DNA of 47,879 nt from an uncultured Bacteroidota bacterium. Lineage in GTDB: Bacteria > Bacteroidota > Bacteroidia > Flavobacteriales > Flavobacteriaceae. The position numbers were made by a program, and so were the translations under genes. Below the pieces are notes generated by a model. That model ran no database searches, was not told the DNA's origin, and worked only from the letters and a program-made list of their open reading frames with translations. Below, one piece after another: positions 22,874-32,447 of this stretch. Each line of letters opens with the position of its first letter. The stretch's first letter is position 1. Location of the stretch: the NCBI GenBank assembly GCA_902515395.1, contig CABXUL010000010.1, forward strand, positions 1-47,879, in the 5' to 3' direction.

Positions 22874-24577
22874 ATGAATGAATTTCAGTGGATTTTATTT
22901 TTTCTTTCAATACAAATAATTCATTTCTTAGGAACATGGAAACTCTATAAAACAGCTGGAGAAGACCCATGGAAAGCAATTGTACCGGTTTATAACGCAA
23001 TTATATTCTTAAAAATATTACATCGTCCCAAATGGTGGGTTTTACTTTTATTTCTTCCAGTCATTAACATTATGATGTTTATGGTCCTATGGGTAGATAC
23101 CGCAAAACACTTTGGTAAAAACACTCCTACTGATGGTCTTTTGACTATTTTATCTCTAGGTTTCTTTATCTATACTATTAATTACCAAAAAAAACCAAAA
23201 TATATTTCCGATAAATCGATGATCGTAAGATCAACTTTTAATGAGTGGATTGGTTCGATAATTTTTGCTGTTGTGGCTGCAACTTTTGTCCACAATTATT
23301 TTTTTCAACCCTACATCATACCAACTGGATCATTAGAGAAATCATTATTAATTGGGGATTTTCTGTTTGTTAGTAAATTTCATTATGGAGCTAGAGTTCC
23401 CTCAACTACTATTGCTTTTCCAATGGTTCACGACACACTTCCATTAATCAAAACAAGATCGTACCTAAAAAAACCACAGCTACCTTACATGCGACTTCCT
23501 AAATTTCAAAAAATTAAAAGAAACGATATTGTTGTTTTTAATTGGCCAGCAGATACAGTGAGGCAGTTTTTTGTTAGAGAAGCAGGAGTAAAAAAACCAA
23601 CGGACAAAAAATCAAATTATGTTAAAAGATGTGTTGGTTTACCTGGAGATAAGCTAGAAATAAAAAAAGGATTTGTTTACATTAATGGAAACAAAAATGT
23701 GCTACCAGATCGAGCAAGGATTCAACACAGCTATACTGCTTACAGTAGTAAAGGTGTTTCTTCTAGAAAACTTTCTCAATTAGGACTAACAGATTTCTAT
23801 CGAAGATTTCGAATAGAAAATATCACACAAAATAGTTATTCCAAACTTTCACCGTATATAGTTGGAACCAGTGGTAATAGCACAGATAATTTTATAGTTA
23901 TAACCCGAGAAAGGGGAATACCTATTTCCCTGGTCAGATCATTAGGCCTAAGGATAAGTGAAGTACTCGAAAAGTCTAAAGAACTAAATCTAACTATTGA
24001 GGAAGCAGAAGAAATAGAAAAACAAGGCTGGGTTGATAGTTTGGTTCAAAAAAATCAAAATGTAAAAACTCCTAATACTAACTTCTTTCCCAATAAAATT
24101 CCATTTGATTGGAATCAAGATAATTTTGGACCTATTGAAATACCTGCTAGTGGTCAAACCATAGCAATAAATTTATCTAATCTTCCGCTTTATAAAAAGA
24201 TCATTGTAGATTATGAAAACAATAGCCTTAAAACTATAGGAAATGAAATTTTCATAAATGATAAAAAAGTCAATCAATACACATTCTTACAAGATTATTT
24301 TTGGATGATGGGTGACAATCGCCACCGATCAGAGGACAGCCGTTTTTGGGGGTTTGTACCTGAAGATCACATTGTTGGAAAACCTGTATTTATTTGGTTT
24401 AGTATTTCTGGAATTAATGGTGGGTTAAGTAATTGGAAGGTCAGGTGGGATAGAGTGTTTAGCACTGTGGGAGGTGAGGGAAAACGTGTTTCATACTTTC
24501 CATATTTCTTAATATCAATAATAATTTGGCAAGGCTACTTATTTATCCGAAAAAGAAAAAAGAAAAAAGCAAGCTAA
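22874..24577 (+). CDS. lepB: Signal peptidase I with N-terminal membrane extension
   Basis: A 567-residue LepB, about twice the size of the proteobacterial enzyme. An N-terminal DUF5684-like part with about three membrane segments (1-105) precedes the peptidase. Catalytic Ser lies in PTGSLEKSL (about 149-157), Lys in YVKRCVGLPGD (about 250), and the box GDNRHRSEDSRFWGFV near 477. Between the Lys box and the last box is a long insert of about 200 residues, normal for Bacteroidota. A final membrane segment (about 541-560) and a Lys-rich end follow. It cleaves signal peptides of exported proteins at the inner membrane. Confidence 0.95.
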   Translation: MNEFQWILFFLSIQIIHFLGTWKLYKTAGEDPWKAIVPVYNAIIFLKILHRPKWWVLLLFLPVINIMMFMVLWVDTAKHFGKNTPTDGLLTILSLGFFIYTINYQKKPKYISDKSMIVRSTFNEWIGSIIFAVVAATFVHNYFFQPYIIPTGSLEKSLLIGDFLFVSKFHYGARVPSTTIAFPMVHDTLPLIKTRSYLKKPQLPYMRLPKFQKIKRNDIVVFNWPADTVRQFFVREAGVKKPTDKKSNYVKRCVGLPGDKLEIKKGFVYINGNKNVLPDRARIQHSYTAYSSKGVSSRKLSQLGLTDFYRRFRIENITQNSYSKLSPYIVGTSGNSTDNFIVITRERGIPISLVRSLGLRISEVLEKSKELNLTIEEAEEIEKQGWVDSLVQKNQNVKTPNTNFFPNKIPFDWNQDNFGPIEIPASGQTIAINLSNLPLYKKIIVDYENNSLKTIGNEIFINDKKVNQYTFLQDYFWMMGDNRHRSEDSRFWGFVPEDHIVGKPVFIWFSISGINGGLSNWKVRWDRVFSTVGGEGKRVSYFPYFLISIIIWQGYLFIRKRKKKKAS

Positions 24578-25173
24578 TGAACGCTGGGGTTTGTCCTGCA
24601 TATCTTCCTTCTATTAGGTATATGGCATGGATAGTTGCAAAAAAAGAGGTTTCATTTGTTTTAACCAATCATTACCAAAAACAAACATATCGCAATCGTA
24701 CGGAAATTTATGGCGCTAATGGTAAATTAAAACTCACTATTCCAATTTCACATAATAAATTTCAAAAAAATCAGCTAGATAGCGAGGTTAAAATTTTTAA
24801 TGACTCCTCTTGGCAAAGAGATCACTGGAAATCGTTAGAATCTTCATATCGTTCGTCTCCCTTCTTTGAATTTTATGAAGATGATCTATATCCTTTTTTT
24901 CATAGGAGACACGAGAAATTAATGGATCTAAACATCGCTTTGATTAAAAAAATATTTTCCTTATTAGAAATAGTTATAAAATTTAAAAAAACAAATGAGG
25001 TTGACGAATTTTCCGAATTAATCCGTGCTAAACAAAAAACCATTTATAAAATACCCACTTATCATCAGGTATTTAATTCAAAATATGGATTTATCGATAA
25101 TTTAAGTATTCTAGATTTGATTTTTAATGTAGGCCCGGAAAGTAATAATTATCTAAAAAAACTTCAGATTTAA
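24577..25173 (+). CDS. WbqC family protein
   Basis: A 198-residue WbqC-like protein beginning AYLPSIRYMAWI and with the conserved Y-RNRTEIYGANGKLKLTIPI segment. WbqC members occur in O-antigen and glycan loci and may be acyl or aminotransferase-like, but no reaction is firm. Start at the ATG at 24577, whose A is the last base of the lepB stop; this fits the family N-terminus better than any upstream codon. The 3' end is three bases from the convergent endonuclease-like gene. Confidence 0.85.
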   Translation: MNAGVCPAYLPSIRYMAWIVAKKEVSFVLTNHYQKQTYRNRTEIYGANGKLKLTIPISHNKFQKNQLDSEVKIFNDSSWQRDHWKSLESSYRSSPFFEFYEDDLYPFFHRRHEKLMDLNIALIKKIFSLLEIVIKFKKTNEVDEFSELIRAKQKTIYKIPTYHQVFNSKYGFIDNLSILDLIFNVGPESNNYLKKLQI

Positions 25174-25176
25174 TTA

Positions 25177-26181
25177 TCATTTCCACCTTAAAACTGCACT
25201 CACTGGATTGTGATCAGAGAGATTAATATTGTAGGTGTTAAAGTCAATTATCTCCATTCTGGGGTCAAAAAAAATAAAATCGATTCGAAAAGGAAAATTG
25301 GCCAAATTATAAGTCCCACCTAACCCATTTCCTGCAATTGAAAAGGCATCTAACCTTTTATTTTTAATACCTTTATAAATCTTAGAAAAAGCATTATTAT
25401 TTAAATCGGTACAGATTATGGAAGGATGTAAATTATTTTTATCAATCTTTCCAAATTCAACCATTTGAGCTTCTTGTTTTTTAATTACATCAGTAATTCG
25501 ATTAATAAATTTCTGAGAGTTTACTCTGGTTAAAAGAGTATCCTTAAAATTAATTCTCAATGATTCTAGGTGAAGGTTATAAATTCTTAGCGTATCCCTT
25601 TTGTAAAATATTTCTGCATATACAGCACCGTTATTTGAATTTTCAAAAGGTATAAAGCCCTTGTTATAAAGGGGGAATTTAGATAAAATGCTTAGGCCGT
25701 TTTGACCATTCTTACTTGAGGATTGAATATAGTTATAAGGGTAACTTTCAAATGATGGGCTAAATTCTTTTGAAAACTCTTGTAAACATAAAATATCTGG
25801 ACTCTCCTGATTTACGAAAGATAAGATGGATTCAGGAATATTTTCCTTATCTATCCAATTATAACTATTAAATAATCTGACGTTAAAGCTCATCAATTTA
25901 AGTCCCTTTGAAACAGGAATTCCATTATTTGGGAGCTTATAAAGGCGTTCCCACTCAGTATATCCTATTAAAATAGAAAAAATAAACATTACAAACGGCC
26001 ACTTTAGTTTGATAATCCAAAAGATAAAAAACAAGCAATTAATCAAAACAATAAAAGGTACCATCAAGTTTAAAAAAGGATAATAATAAAACCCCCCAAA
26101 TGTGCCCATCAGAATTAGCTGAAGGATCAATAATATAAGATTGATAAACATCAAGGATTTACCTATGAAATTTAATTTCAT
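25177..26181 (-). CDS. Endonuclease/exonuclease/phosphatase family membrane protein
   Basis: A 334-residue protein with three N-terminal membrane segments (about 9-80) followed by an EEP fold: MSFNVRLFNSYNWID, PDILCLQEF (catalytic Glu), CTDLNNNAFS (Asp-Asn), FRIDFIFFD and SDHNPV (Asp-His). All metal and catalytic positions are present. In flavobacteria such proteins follow rhomboid genes; substrate (nucleic acid, phospholipid or sugar phosphate) is unknown. The membrane anchor suggests the domain faces the periplasm. Confidence 0.85.
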   Translation of the reverse strand: MKLNFIGKSLMFINLILLILQLILMGTFGGFYYYPFLNLMVPFIVLINCLFFIFWIIKLKWPFVMFIFSILIGYTEWERLYKLPNNGIPVSKGLKLMSFNVRLFNSYNWIDKENIPESILSFVNQESPDILCLQEFSKEFSPSFESYPYNYIQSSSKNGQNGLSILSKFPLYNKGFIPFENSNNGAVYAEIFYKRDTLRIYNLHLESLRINFKDTLLTRVNSQKFINRITDVIKKQEAQMVEFGKIDKNNLHPSIICTDLNNNAFSKIYKGIKNKRLDAFSIAGNGLGGTYNLANFPFRIDFIFFDPRMEIIDFNTYNINLSDHNPVSAVLRWK

Positions 26182-26215
26182 GCTTTAGCAATTAAATCCA
26201 AATGAAACTCCCTAA

Positions 26216-27076
26216 TCATTTTTTTCCTGCTTCAAAAAGAAAGTCTTTATCCTCTTTAGAAAGGCTTTCATATCCTGACTTACTAATCTTATCTAAAATA
26301 GCATCAATTTTTTTTTGACGTTCAGCACTATTTTTGTTGTTTGGATTGTGATTTTCTTTTTTTTGGGATTTATAAATAGTTTTAAGTTGCTTTGACATAA
26401 ATAAGTATTGCCAAACTCTCTCAAATCCAATTCCAATATCTCGCCCATTTTCCAATTGTCTTGCATAGAAAAAGCCTAATAATGCTCCGCCAATGTGTGC
26501 CAAATGACCACCAGCATTACCATAGGGTATTTGAATAACATCTAGTAAGAAAAATACCATCCCAAGATATTTTAGTTTAACGTTAAAAAATAAAACCCTT
26601 ATTTCTCGATCAGGGTTATAAGTACAGATAAATATAAATACTGCCATCACTCCAGCTGAGGCTCCTATCATAGGGGGATAAATCCCTTTGAAAACCGGAA
26701 AAAGCGAATAGCTCAAAACAAAGATTAAACCTCCAGCAAAGACTCCTAAAAAATAATTATTTATAAATATTTTATCTGGAAATAGGTTAAGTAATAACCT
26801 GCCTGCATAGAAAAGCAAAAGCATATTCCATAAAAGGTGAAAAAAACTACTGTGAAAAAAACTATAGGAAATCAAGGTCCAAGGTCTTGTGATAAAGGTG
26901 TCGAATTTAGGAGAAAGTTGAATCCAATTCATATAAGCTCCTGAAGGTACTTTTAGCAAGAAAAAAAATGTGTTAAGCAGCATTGGTATTACAAAACAAA
27001 ATACGTTGAACAAAATTATTTTTTCAGCAATGGAAAAAGTAGATATTCTGTAGCGCATGTTATCCAAGAAATTCAT
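26216..27076 (-). CDS. Rhomboid family intramembrane serine protease
   Basis: A 286-residue rhomboid with six membrane segments. The catalytic dyad is intact: Ser140 in GASAG and His194 in HLAHIGGALLGF. A cytoplasmic Lys-rich C-terminal tail (about 225-286) ends in DKISKSGYESLSKEDKDFLFEAGKK, a short motif also seen in other rhomboids of this phylum. It starts with a 4-base overlap on the preceding rhomboid gene. Substrates unknown. Confidence 0.92.
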   Translation of the reverse strand: MNFLDNMRYRISTFSIAEKIILFNVFCFVIPMLLNTFFFLLKVPSGAYMNWIQLSPKFDTFITRPWTLISYSFFHSSFFHLLWNMLLLFYAGRLLLNLFPDKIFINNYFLGVFAGGLIFVLSYSLFPVFKGIYPPMIGASAGVMAVFIFICTYNPDREIRVLFFNVKLKYLGMVFFLLDVIQIPYGNAGGHLAHIGGALLGFFYARQLENGRDIGIGFERVWQYLFMSKQLKTIYKSQKKENHNPNNKNSAERQKKIDAILDKISKSGYESLSKEDKDFLFEAGKK

Positions 27077-27813
27077 AAATCCCAGCGGTTATTTTTAAAC
27101 TGATGTTTTTTCCAGTACCACATCATTGCAAGTCCTGTAAGTGCTCCACCAACGTGAGCAAAGTGGGCAATTGGACCAATGGAATATGAAGAAAAGCCAA
27201 AGAAAAGATCAGCCAGGATAAGAATAGGAACAAGTATTTTTGCTTTTACAGGTATGGGTGGGAACAACAACATCAATTGAGCATTTGGGAACAACATTGC
27301 AAAACCAACCAAAACTCCGTAGAGAGCTCCTGAAGCACCCACCATAAGAGAGCGGTAGGCATTGTATGCTCCTGAAAGACTTTTCTCTCCCACTTCGTTT
27401 ATTGCTTGAGTAGGAAGTTGAGCAGTTTCATAAAATTGACCTATATCATAGTCTGACAAACCAAAATCGGTTAGTGAGGAATTAACCATATCTATTTGAT
27501 AGTAGTAAAGTAATAATTGAAGAAAGGCAGCACCTAGGCCTGTTGAAATATAAAAAAATATGAATTTCTGCTTTCCCCACATTTGCTCTAATGGAGTTCC
27601 AAACATCCATAATCCAAACATATTAAAAAAAATATGGGAAAAATCTCCATGCATGAACATGTGAGTTAATGGCTGCCAATACTCAAACTTTGAATTAGTA
27701 GGGTAATGTAAAGCAAACCAATCATATACTTGATTGCCTATTGTAAGTGTGGCTAAGAAAAAAATACCATTAATGATCAGTAAATGCTTTACTGTTTCAG
27801 TGATGTTGCGCAT
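27073..27813 (-). CDS. Rhomboid family intramembrane serine protease
   Basis: A 246-residue rhomboid. Catalytic Ser161 lies in GASGALYG, His220 in HFAHVGGALTGL, and the loop-1 motif region THMFMHGDFSHIFFNM is complete. ATG 27813 shares its A with the mutL stop; a TTG one codon earlier is less likely. A 50-residue loop after the third segment (about 108-152) is longer than in its neighbour. It forms a pair with the next rhomboid and the two differ clearly, so this is an old duplication. Confidence 0.92.
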   Translation of the reverse strand: MRNITETVKHLLIINGIFFLATLTIGNQVYDWFALHYPTNSKFEYWQPLTHMFMHGDFSHIFFNMFGLWMFGTPLEQMWGKQKFIFFYISTGLGAAFLQLLLYYYQIDMVNSSLTDFGLSDYDIGQFYETAQLPTQAINEVGEKSLSGAYNAYRSLMVGASGALYGVLVGFAMLFPNAQLMLLFPPIPVKAKILVPILILADLFFGFSSYSIGPIAHFAHVGGALTGLAMMWYWKKHQFKNNRWDL

Positions 27814-29600
27814 CAATTCAATTTCTTATCTAATTCTTCTTTATCTAAAGTAATAAAAATCTTACGATTAAAAGGGCAGGTCAGTGGCTCTTTACAAGCA
27901 AAAAGATCATCAACAAGTACCTGTTGTTCAATTGTAGAGAGGGGTTTATAACTATCTACAGCAAGTGATCTTGACATAAGTTTTGCTATATAATCTGCTT
28001 GACTAAAACTCTCAAGATCTTCTGATGAATCTGAAGCAGTAAGGACTTCCTCAAACAACTGTTCCACTTGACGGTCATCACAAATTGAAGGAATTCCTAT
28101 TATCATCAATTTATTATTATGTCTCTCAGAAATAAAACCCATAGCCTTAAGGTTATCTTCAAAATCATCAAATAGGGCCAATTGCTTGGTTGACAATTCT
28201 AATTCTTTAGGAAACATTAGCTGTTGACTGTTAATATTTCTTTCTGTGATACTGGATAAAAAAGCCTCATAAAGTACCCTTTGGTGAGCGCGTTTTTGAT
28301 TAATTATTAGTAACCCGGAGCGGGTGCTTGTAACAATATATTTTTTGAACAATTGAAAAACTTTTGGAGTTTGTTCAACCGCCATTTTAAGCTCATCATC
28401 AGAGTTTTTTTGGGTTGCTGGGATATTTAGTCCTGAATATAAACTTTCCCACGTTTCTTTGGATACTTTGGTTTGCATTAAATCGACTTGCTGAAAGGGA
28501 TTGAAACTAGAATCAATCTCAACTGAAGGAATTTTAGTTAGTTTATTCTGTACCAATGAATAAGGGGTGTCAAACGCAGGATCTCGATCAAAATCCAATA
28601 TGGGAGATACTTGAAACATTCCCAAACTATGTTTTGTCATCGATTTAATTATGGCGTAAAGGTTTTGCTCTTCCTCAAATTTGATTTCAGTTTTGGTAGG
28701 GTGTATATTTATATCTATCATCTTGGGATCAATCTGAATATGTAAAAAATAACCAGGGTGATATCGATCCCTAATTAAACCCTCAAAAGCGCAACATATA
28801 GCGTGGTGAAAGAAAGGACTTTTAATGAATCTTCGATTGACAAAGAAAAACTGCTGACCTCGTGATTTTTTTGCAAATTCAGGTTTAATAACAAAACCTT
28901 CAAAACCTGCAACCGATGTCATTTCTTCAACAGGAATTAATTTTTCTTCAATTTTATTTCCAAAAATATTTGCAATTCTTTTTCTGAAATTACTTTCAGC
29001 AAGCGAAAACAGTTCCGTTCCATTTTGATAGAAAATAAACTTGACCTCTGGATGAGAGAGTGCAACTCGGTTAAACTCCTCGATAATGTGACGAAATTCA
29101 ACTTTATCTGATTTTAGAAAATTTCTTCTTGCAGGAACGTTAAAAAAAAGATTTTTCACAGAAATTGAGGTCCCTCTTGGGACAACTGAAACTTCCTGCA
29201 TTTCAAATTTACTTCCCGATATCTTGAGGCAAGTCCCTATTTCGTCATCTTCGGTTTTAGTATGAATTTCAACATGGGCAATTGCAGCAATAGATGCAAG
29301 TGCTTCTCCCCTAAAACCTTTAGAGCTTATTGAAAATAGATCATCTGCAGATCTAATCTTTGAAGTAGCATGTCGCTCAAAAGCCAAACGAGCATCACTA
29401 GTCGTCATCCCAATCCCATTATCAATTAACTGAATCATTGTTTTACCAGAGTCTTTAATCAATAACTTAATTTCATTTGCCCCTGCGTCTATGGCGTTTT
29501 CAAGTAATTCTTTAACCACAGATGCTGGTCTTTGAATTACCTCTCCAGCTGCTATTTGATTAGCGACATGATCCGGCAAAAGTGAAATGATGTCAGCCAT
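27813..29600 (-). CDS. mutL: DNA mismatch repair protein MutL
   Basis: A 595-residue MutL. The GHKL ATPase half has ENAIDAGA (about 35-42), DNGIGM and SKGFRGEALASIAAIA. The C-terminal dimerisation half has INQKRAHQRVLYE (about 431-443) and CPFNRKIFI near the end. The endonuclease motif DQHAxxExxxxE found in strand-nicking MutL is here NQKRAHQRVLYE, so Asp, His and the first Glu are replaced; nicking activity by the usual site is doubtful. Operon order is hypothetical-mutL-rhomboid-rhomboid-nuclease, with one-base joins. Confidence 0.94.
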   Translation of the reverse strand: MADIISLLPDHVANQIAAGEVIQRPASVVKELLENAIDAGANEIKLLIKDSGKTMIQLIDNGIGMTTSDARLAFERHATSKIRSADDLFSISSKGFRGEALASIAAIAHVEIHTKTEDDEIGTCLKISGSKFEMQEVSVVPRGTSISVKNLFFNVPARRNFLKSDKVEFRHIIEEFNRVALSHPEVKFIFYQNGTELFSLAESNFRKRIANIFGNKIEEKLIPVEEMTSVAGFEGFVIKPEFAKKSRGQQFFFVNRRFIKSPFFHHAICCAFEGLIRDRYHPGYFLHIQIDPKMIDINIHPTKTEIKFEEEQNLYAIIKSMTKHSLGMFQVSPILDFDRDPAFDTPYSLVQNKLTKIPSVEIDSSFNPFQQVDLMQTKVSKETWESLYSGLNIPATQKNSDDELKMAVEQTPKVFQLFKKYIVTSTRSGLLIINQKRAHQRVLYEAFLSSITERNINSQQLMFPKELELSTKQLALFDDFEDNLKAMGFISERHNNKLMIIGIPSICDDRQVEQLFEEVLTASDSSEDLESFSQADYIAKLMSRSLAVDSYKPLSTIEQQVLVDDLFACKEPLTCPFNRKIFITLDKEELDKKLN

Positions 29601-29893
29601 TAATTAAAAACAGTAAAAATGGAAAAATCAAAATCTAAAATATAAAGGAATAATAGTAATAAACAGGATACTATAATTAATAATCTAACAGAGAGTGCTC
29701 GGTTACTGCGAATTCTCATTTTCAATCTTGCCTCTTTCCATTGGTGACCCAAATCATTCTTATTGTAAGTATCTCGGTATTTTGAAAACTTAGAATCAAA
29801 ATCATAAAGGTTCCCCTGGTCTTTACCTTTAAAATATCTAGGGGTATAATTAAATCTACGGTTTTTTTTAAGTTTAAAAATGCTGACTTTCAT
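29600..29893 (-). CDS. Conserved flavobacterial membrane protein of unknown function
   Basis: A 97-residue protein with a basic, Tyr-rich N-terminal part (FNYTPRYFKG, residues about 14-23) and one C-terminal membrane segment (about 70-90). It is placed between ribH and mutL, the usual site of a small flavobacterial protein that databases sometimes mislabel as riboflavin synthase subunit beta; nothing here resembles riboflavin synthase. Function unknown. It is preceded by a good promoter (29934-29963) and its stop overlaps the mutL start by one base. Confidence 0.75.
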   Translation of the reverse strand: MKVSIFKLKKNRRFNYTPRYFKGKDQGNLYDFDSKFSKYRDTYNKNDLGHQWKEARLKMRIRSNRALSVRLLIIVSCLLLLFLYILDFDFSIFTVFN

Positions 29894-29933
29894 GATTAAT
29901 CAAAAAGTTGAAATATTGTATAAGATGCTATAT

Positions 29934-29963
29934 CAAATTTAACTAAAGCAGCTTAAACTGCAA
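29934..29963 (-). promoter_or_regulatory. Promoter of the mutL-rhomboid operon
   Basis: On the minus strand TTG (29961-29963), 19 bases, then TAAATTTG (29934-29941). Both boxes and the spacing match the Bacteroidota consensus exactly. It lies in the 102-base gap after ribH and would start transcription about 35 bases before the ATG at 29893. Confidence 0.6.
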
Positions 29964-29995
29964 TCACAGTTAGAAATTAATAAGTAGAAAACAAG

Positions 29996-30469
29996 CTAAA
30001 GCAAAATCATCTTAAGTGCAGCAATTGCCGCTTCTACTCCTTTATTACCGAATTTTCCTCCGCTACGAGACTGAGATTGCCTAATATTATCGTCTGTTAA
30101 AACACAAAAAATTACAGGAGACTTGCCATTTAGGTTCAAGTCTTTTATCCCCTGGGTAACAGCATTACTTATAAACTCAAAGTGTCTTGTTTCCCCTTGA
30201 ATAATGCATCCAATCGCAATCACAACATCAAAGTTTTGGGCTTGAGCTTTGCTTGCTCCATAAATAAGTTCGAAGCTCCCAGGCACATTAAATTTGACTA
30301 TATTTTCAGCCACTACGTTGTGCTTGAGTAATGTTTCTCTAGCACCTATATAAAGTTTATTCGTGATTGCTTGGTTCCACTGGGCAACAACTATAGCAAT
30401 CCGTAAATCATTTCCATCCGGAATATTTAAATCATCATATGAGGAAATATTTTTGTTGGCAGAAGCCAT
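29996..30469 (-). CDS. ribH: 6,7-dimethyl-8-ribityllumazine synthase
   Basis: A 157-residue lumazine synthase, second-last step of riboflavin synthesis, assembling into hollow capsids or pentamers. VAQWNQAIT (28-36), VPGSFEL (62-68), the catalytic GETRHF (92-97, His96) and a conserved C-terminal GGKFGNKGVEAA are present. The ATG shares a base with the stop of the upstream TPR gene. No FMN riboswitch was seen upstream of the operon. Confidence 0.95.
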   Translation of the reverse strand: MASANKNISSYDDLNIPDGNDLRIAIVVAQWNQAITNKLYIGARETLLKHNVVAENIVKFNVPGSFELIYGASKAQAQNFDVVIAIGCIIQGETRHFEFISNAVTQGIKDLNLNGKSPVIFCVLTDDNIRQSQSRSGGKFGNKGVEAAIAALKMILL

Positions 30470-31233
30470 TATCTCAGATTTTCTAATCGACCAATTTGAA
30501 CCTCTACAAGTTTTGCTTCATCAGCGTCAGGATAATCAGATTTTATACGCTTAAAATAATTTAAAGCTACTTTATTTTTGCCAAGATTAGCTCCTAACAT
30601 TCCAGCTTTATAAAGATATTTAGGGGTACTGAAAAGATTATTGCTCGCTTCGAAAGCAGCAACATAATAATCATAGGCATCTTCTGGTTGTCCTATTTGG
30701 GCAAATGCATCACCAATAGCTCCTTTAGCAAGTGCGTTTAATATTACATCTTTAGATTCGAATTTATCTAAATATTTAATAGCATTTATATAATCTTTGA
30801 GATTTAAATAGGACATACCAGCGCTGTAGTTAGCCAACATCCCAGCAGGTGTACCTGCATAATTTTCTATAATGTCTAAAAATCCATATTTACCATCTCC
30901 TCCATCTAATGCACGCAAGAAAAGAGAATCAGAATCATCGCTATTAATTGCTAACTCAAAGTAATATTGAGCTTGGCTTAATTCTCCAACAGCCTCTATT
31001 TTTTTTGGTTCATATATATAGTTTCTGTATCCCAAGTAACAAAGAACAGATAATGCAATTACAACAATTGCTATTAAGATTAAATTTTGATATTTTGAAA
31101 CTAACTGTTCAGTTTTGGAAGCTGAGGTTTCCAGAGTGTTAAATACTTCGGCAGTTGTACTTTCTAAATGTTCTTGTTTTACCGAATTAGTAGATCTGGA
31201 TTTTTTTTGACCTCTTTTTTTATAGGTTGACAT
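30469..31233 (-). CDS. Membrane-anchored tetratricopeptide protein
   Basis: A 254-residue protein: basic N-terminus, one membrane segment (50-69), and a periplasmic part with about four TPR-like helix pairs (e.g. AGMSYLNLKDYINAIKYLDKF and AGMLGANLGKNKVALNYFKRI). It resembles YfgM-type proteins that assist periplasmic folding. It leads the ribH operon, preceded by a consensus promoter. Confidence 0.82.
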   Translation of the reverse strand: MSTYKKRGQKKSRSTNSVKQEHLESTTAEVFNTLETSASKTEQLVSKYQNLILIAIVVIALSVLCYLGYRNYIYEPKKIEAVGELSQAQYYFELAINSDDSDSLFLRALDGGDGKYGFLDIIENYAGTPAGMLANYSAGMSYLNLKDYINAIKYLDKFESKDVILNALAKGAIGDAFAQIGQPEDAYDYYVAAFEASNNLFSTPKYLYKAGMLGANLGKNKVALNYFKRIKSDYPDADEAKLVEVQIGRLENLR

Positions 31234-31251
31234 CTATGATTTTTAGAATTT

Positions 31252-31282
31252 CAAAATTAATCTTTTTTAGACCAATACCAAA
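31252..31282 (-). promoter_or_regulatory. Promoter of the TPR-ribH operon
   Basis: On the minus strand TTTG (31279-31282), 19 bases, TAATTTTG (31252-31259): a full match to TTTG-N19-TAnnTTTG. Transcription would start near 31245, about 12 bases before the ATG at 31233. Confidence 0.65.
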
Positions 31283-31350
31283 AACTGAATAAATAATGAA
31301 AAACAATCAATATTGTAAGTCTAAAGTTATTTTACCTTTCAGAGGTAGAT

Positions 31351-31358
31351 TATATTTG
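31351..31358 (+). promoter_or_regulatory. -7 box of recF, possibly leaderless
   Basis: TATATTTG matches the TAnnTTTG box and ends six bases before the recF ATG at 31365, so the transcript would start at or next to the ATG. No clear TTG is seen 19 bases upstream. Confidence 0.4.
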
Positions 31359-31364
31359 TATTAA

Positions 31365-32447
31365 ATGTTTCTAAAAAGGTTATCGCTTAATAATTACAAA
31401 AATATTGAAGCTTCACGTTTCGATTTTGAAGCACGCATTAATTGTTTTATTGGAAACAACGGTATAGGAAAATCAAATGTTTTAGATAGTATCTATCACC
31501 TGGCTTTTACTAAAAGTTATTTTAACCCCTCAAGCCAACAAAATATTCAGTTTGGCAAGGATTTTTTTATGATCGAAGGACAATTTAAAATAGAAAACAA
31601 AGATGAAAAAATAAATTGCAGCCTAAAGAAGGGGCAAAAAAAAGTTATAAAACGAAATGGTAAACGCTATGAAAGAATTGCTAATCATATTGGACTAATT
31701 CCTTTGGTAATAATTTCCCCTGCCGATAGAAATTTAATTATTGAAGGTAGTAGCACTAGGAGAAAGTTCATTGACAGTGTAATTGGACAAACGGACAAGG
31801 ATTACCTAAAAAACTTAATGGATTACAATAAAACATTAGCACAACGGAATGCACTTCTTAAGTATTTTGCAATGAATCGGACATTTAATCGAGACAATCT
31901 AGAAATTTACAATTTCCAAATGAGTGTACTTTCAGAGCCAATTCATAAAAAAAGGATAGCTTTTATGAAAGCCTTTATTCCAATTTTTAAAAAACGTTAT
32001 GATAGTATTAGTGCAAAAACAGAATCAGTCGATATTCAGTATTATTCTGACTTGAATAAAAGTGATATGAATAAACTATTATCTCAAAATTTAGAAAGAG
32101 ATAAAGTCCTTCAGTATACAAGTATAGGTTTACACAAGGACGATTTAGATTTTGAGATCACAGAAGTACCTATAAAAAAATTTGGTAGTCAAGGGCAGCA
32201 AAAAACATTCCTTATTGCACTAAAACTTGCTCAATTTGACTTTCTAAAAAAAGTAGCTAAAGTTAATCCAATTGTTTTATTAGATGATATTTTTGATAAA
32301 TTGGATCAAAATAGAGTGAGTCAAACCATTAAACTATTCGAAAATGAAAGTATTGGACAAATATTTATATCTGATACACATGAGGACAGAGTAAAATTGG
32401 CATTATCAGATACATCTTCAGAGTATGAAATTTTTAATTTAAACTAG
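31365..32447 (+). CDS. recF: DNA replication and repair protein RecF
   Basis: A 360-residue SMC-like ATPase. Walker A GNNGIGKS (30-37), the ABC signature region [14 protein letters not shown] (about 265-278) and Walker [12 protein letters not shown] (about 303-313) are complete. RecF helps load RecA at gaps. The ATG follows a TATATTTG box by six bases. It starts a plus-strand group recF-lipoprotein-dciA-like and is divergent from the ribH operon. Confidence 0.94.
   Translation: MFLKRLSLNNYKNIEASRFDFEARINCFIGNNGIGKSNVLDSIYHLAFTKSYFNPSSQQNIQFGKDFFMIEGQFKIENKDEKINCSLKKGQKKVIKRNGKRYERIANHIGLIPLVIISPADRNLIIEGSSTRRKFIDSVIGQTDKDYLKNLMDYNKTLAQRNALLKYFAMNRTFNRDNLEIYNFQMSVLSEPIHKKRIAFMKAFIPIFKKRYDSISAKTESVDIQYYSDLNKSDMNKLLSQNLERDKVLQYTSIGLHKDDLDFEITEVPIKKFGSQGQQKTFLIALKLAQFDFLKKVAKVNPIVLLDDIFDKLDQNRVSQTIKLFENESIGQIFISDTHEDRVKLALSDTSSEYEIFNLN

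Noticed and set aside
29600-29893. Riboflavin synthase subunit, because it lies next to ribH
   Set aside because: It has one membrane segment and a basic N-terminus, and no lumazine-binding repeats. The label is a known misannotation by neighbourhood.
31234-31364. FMN riboswitch upstream of the TPR-ribH operon
   Set aside because: The gap is only 131 bases, is AT-rich, shows promoter boxes and lacks the conserved FMN aptamer stems.
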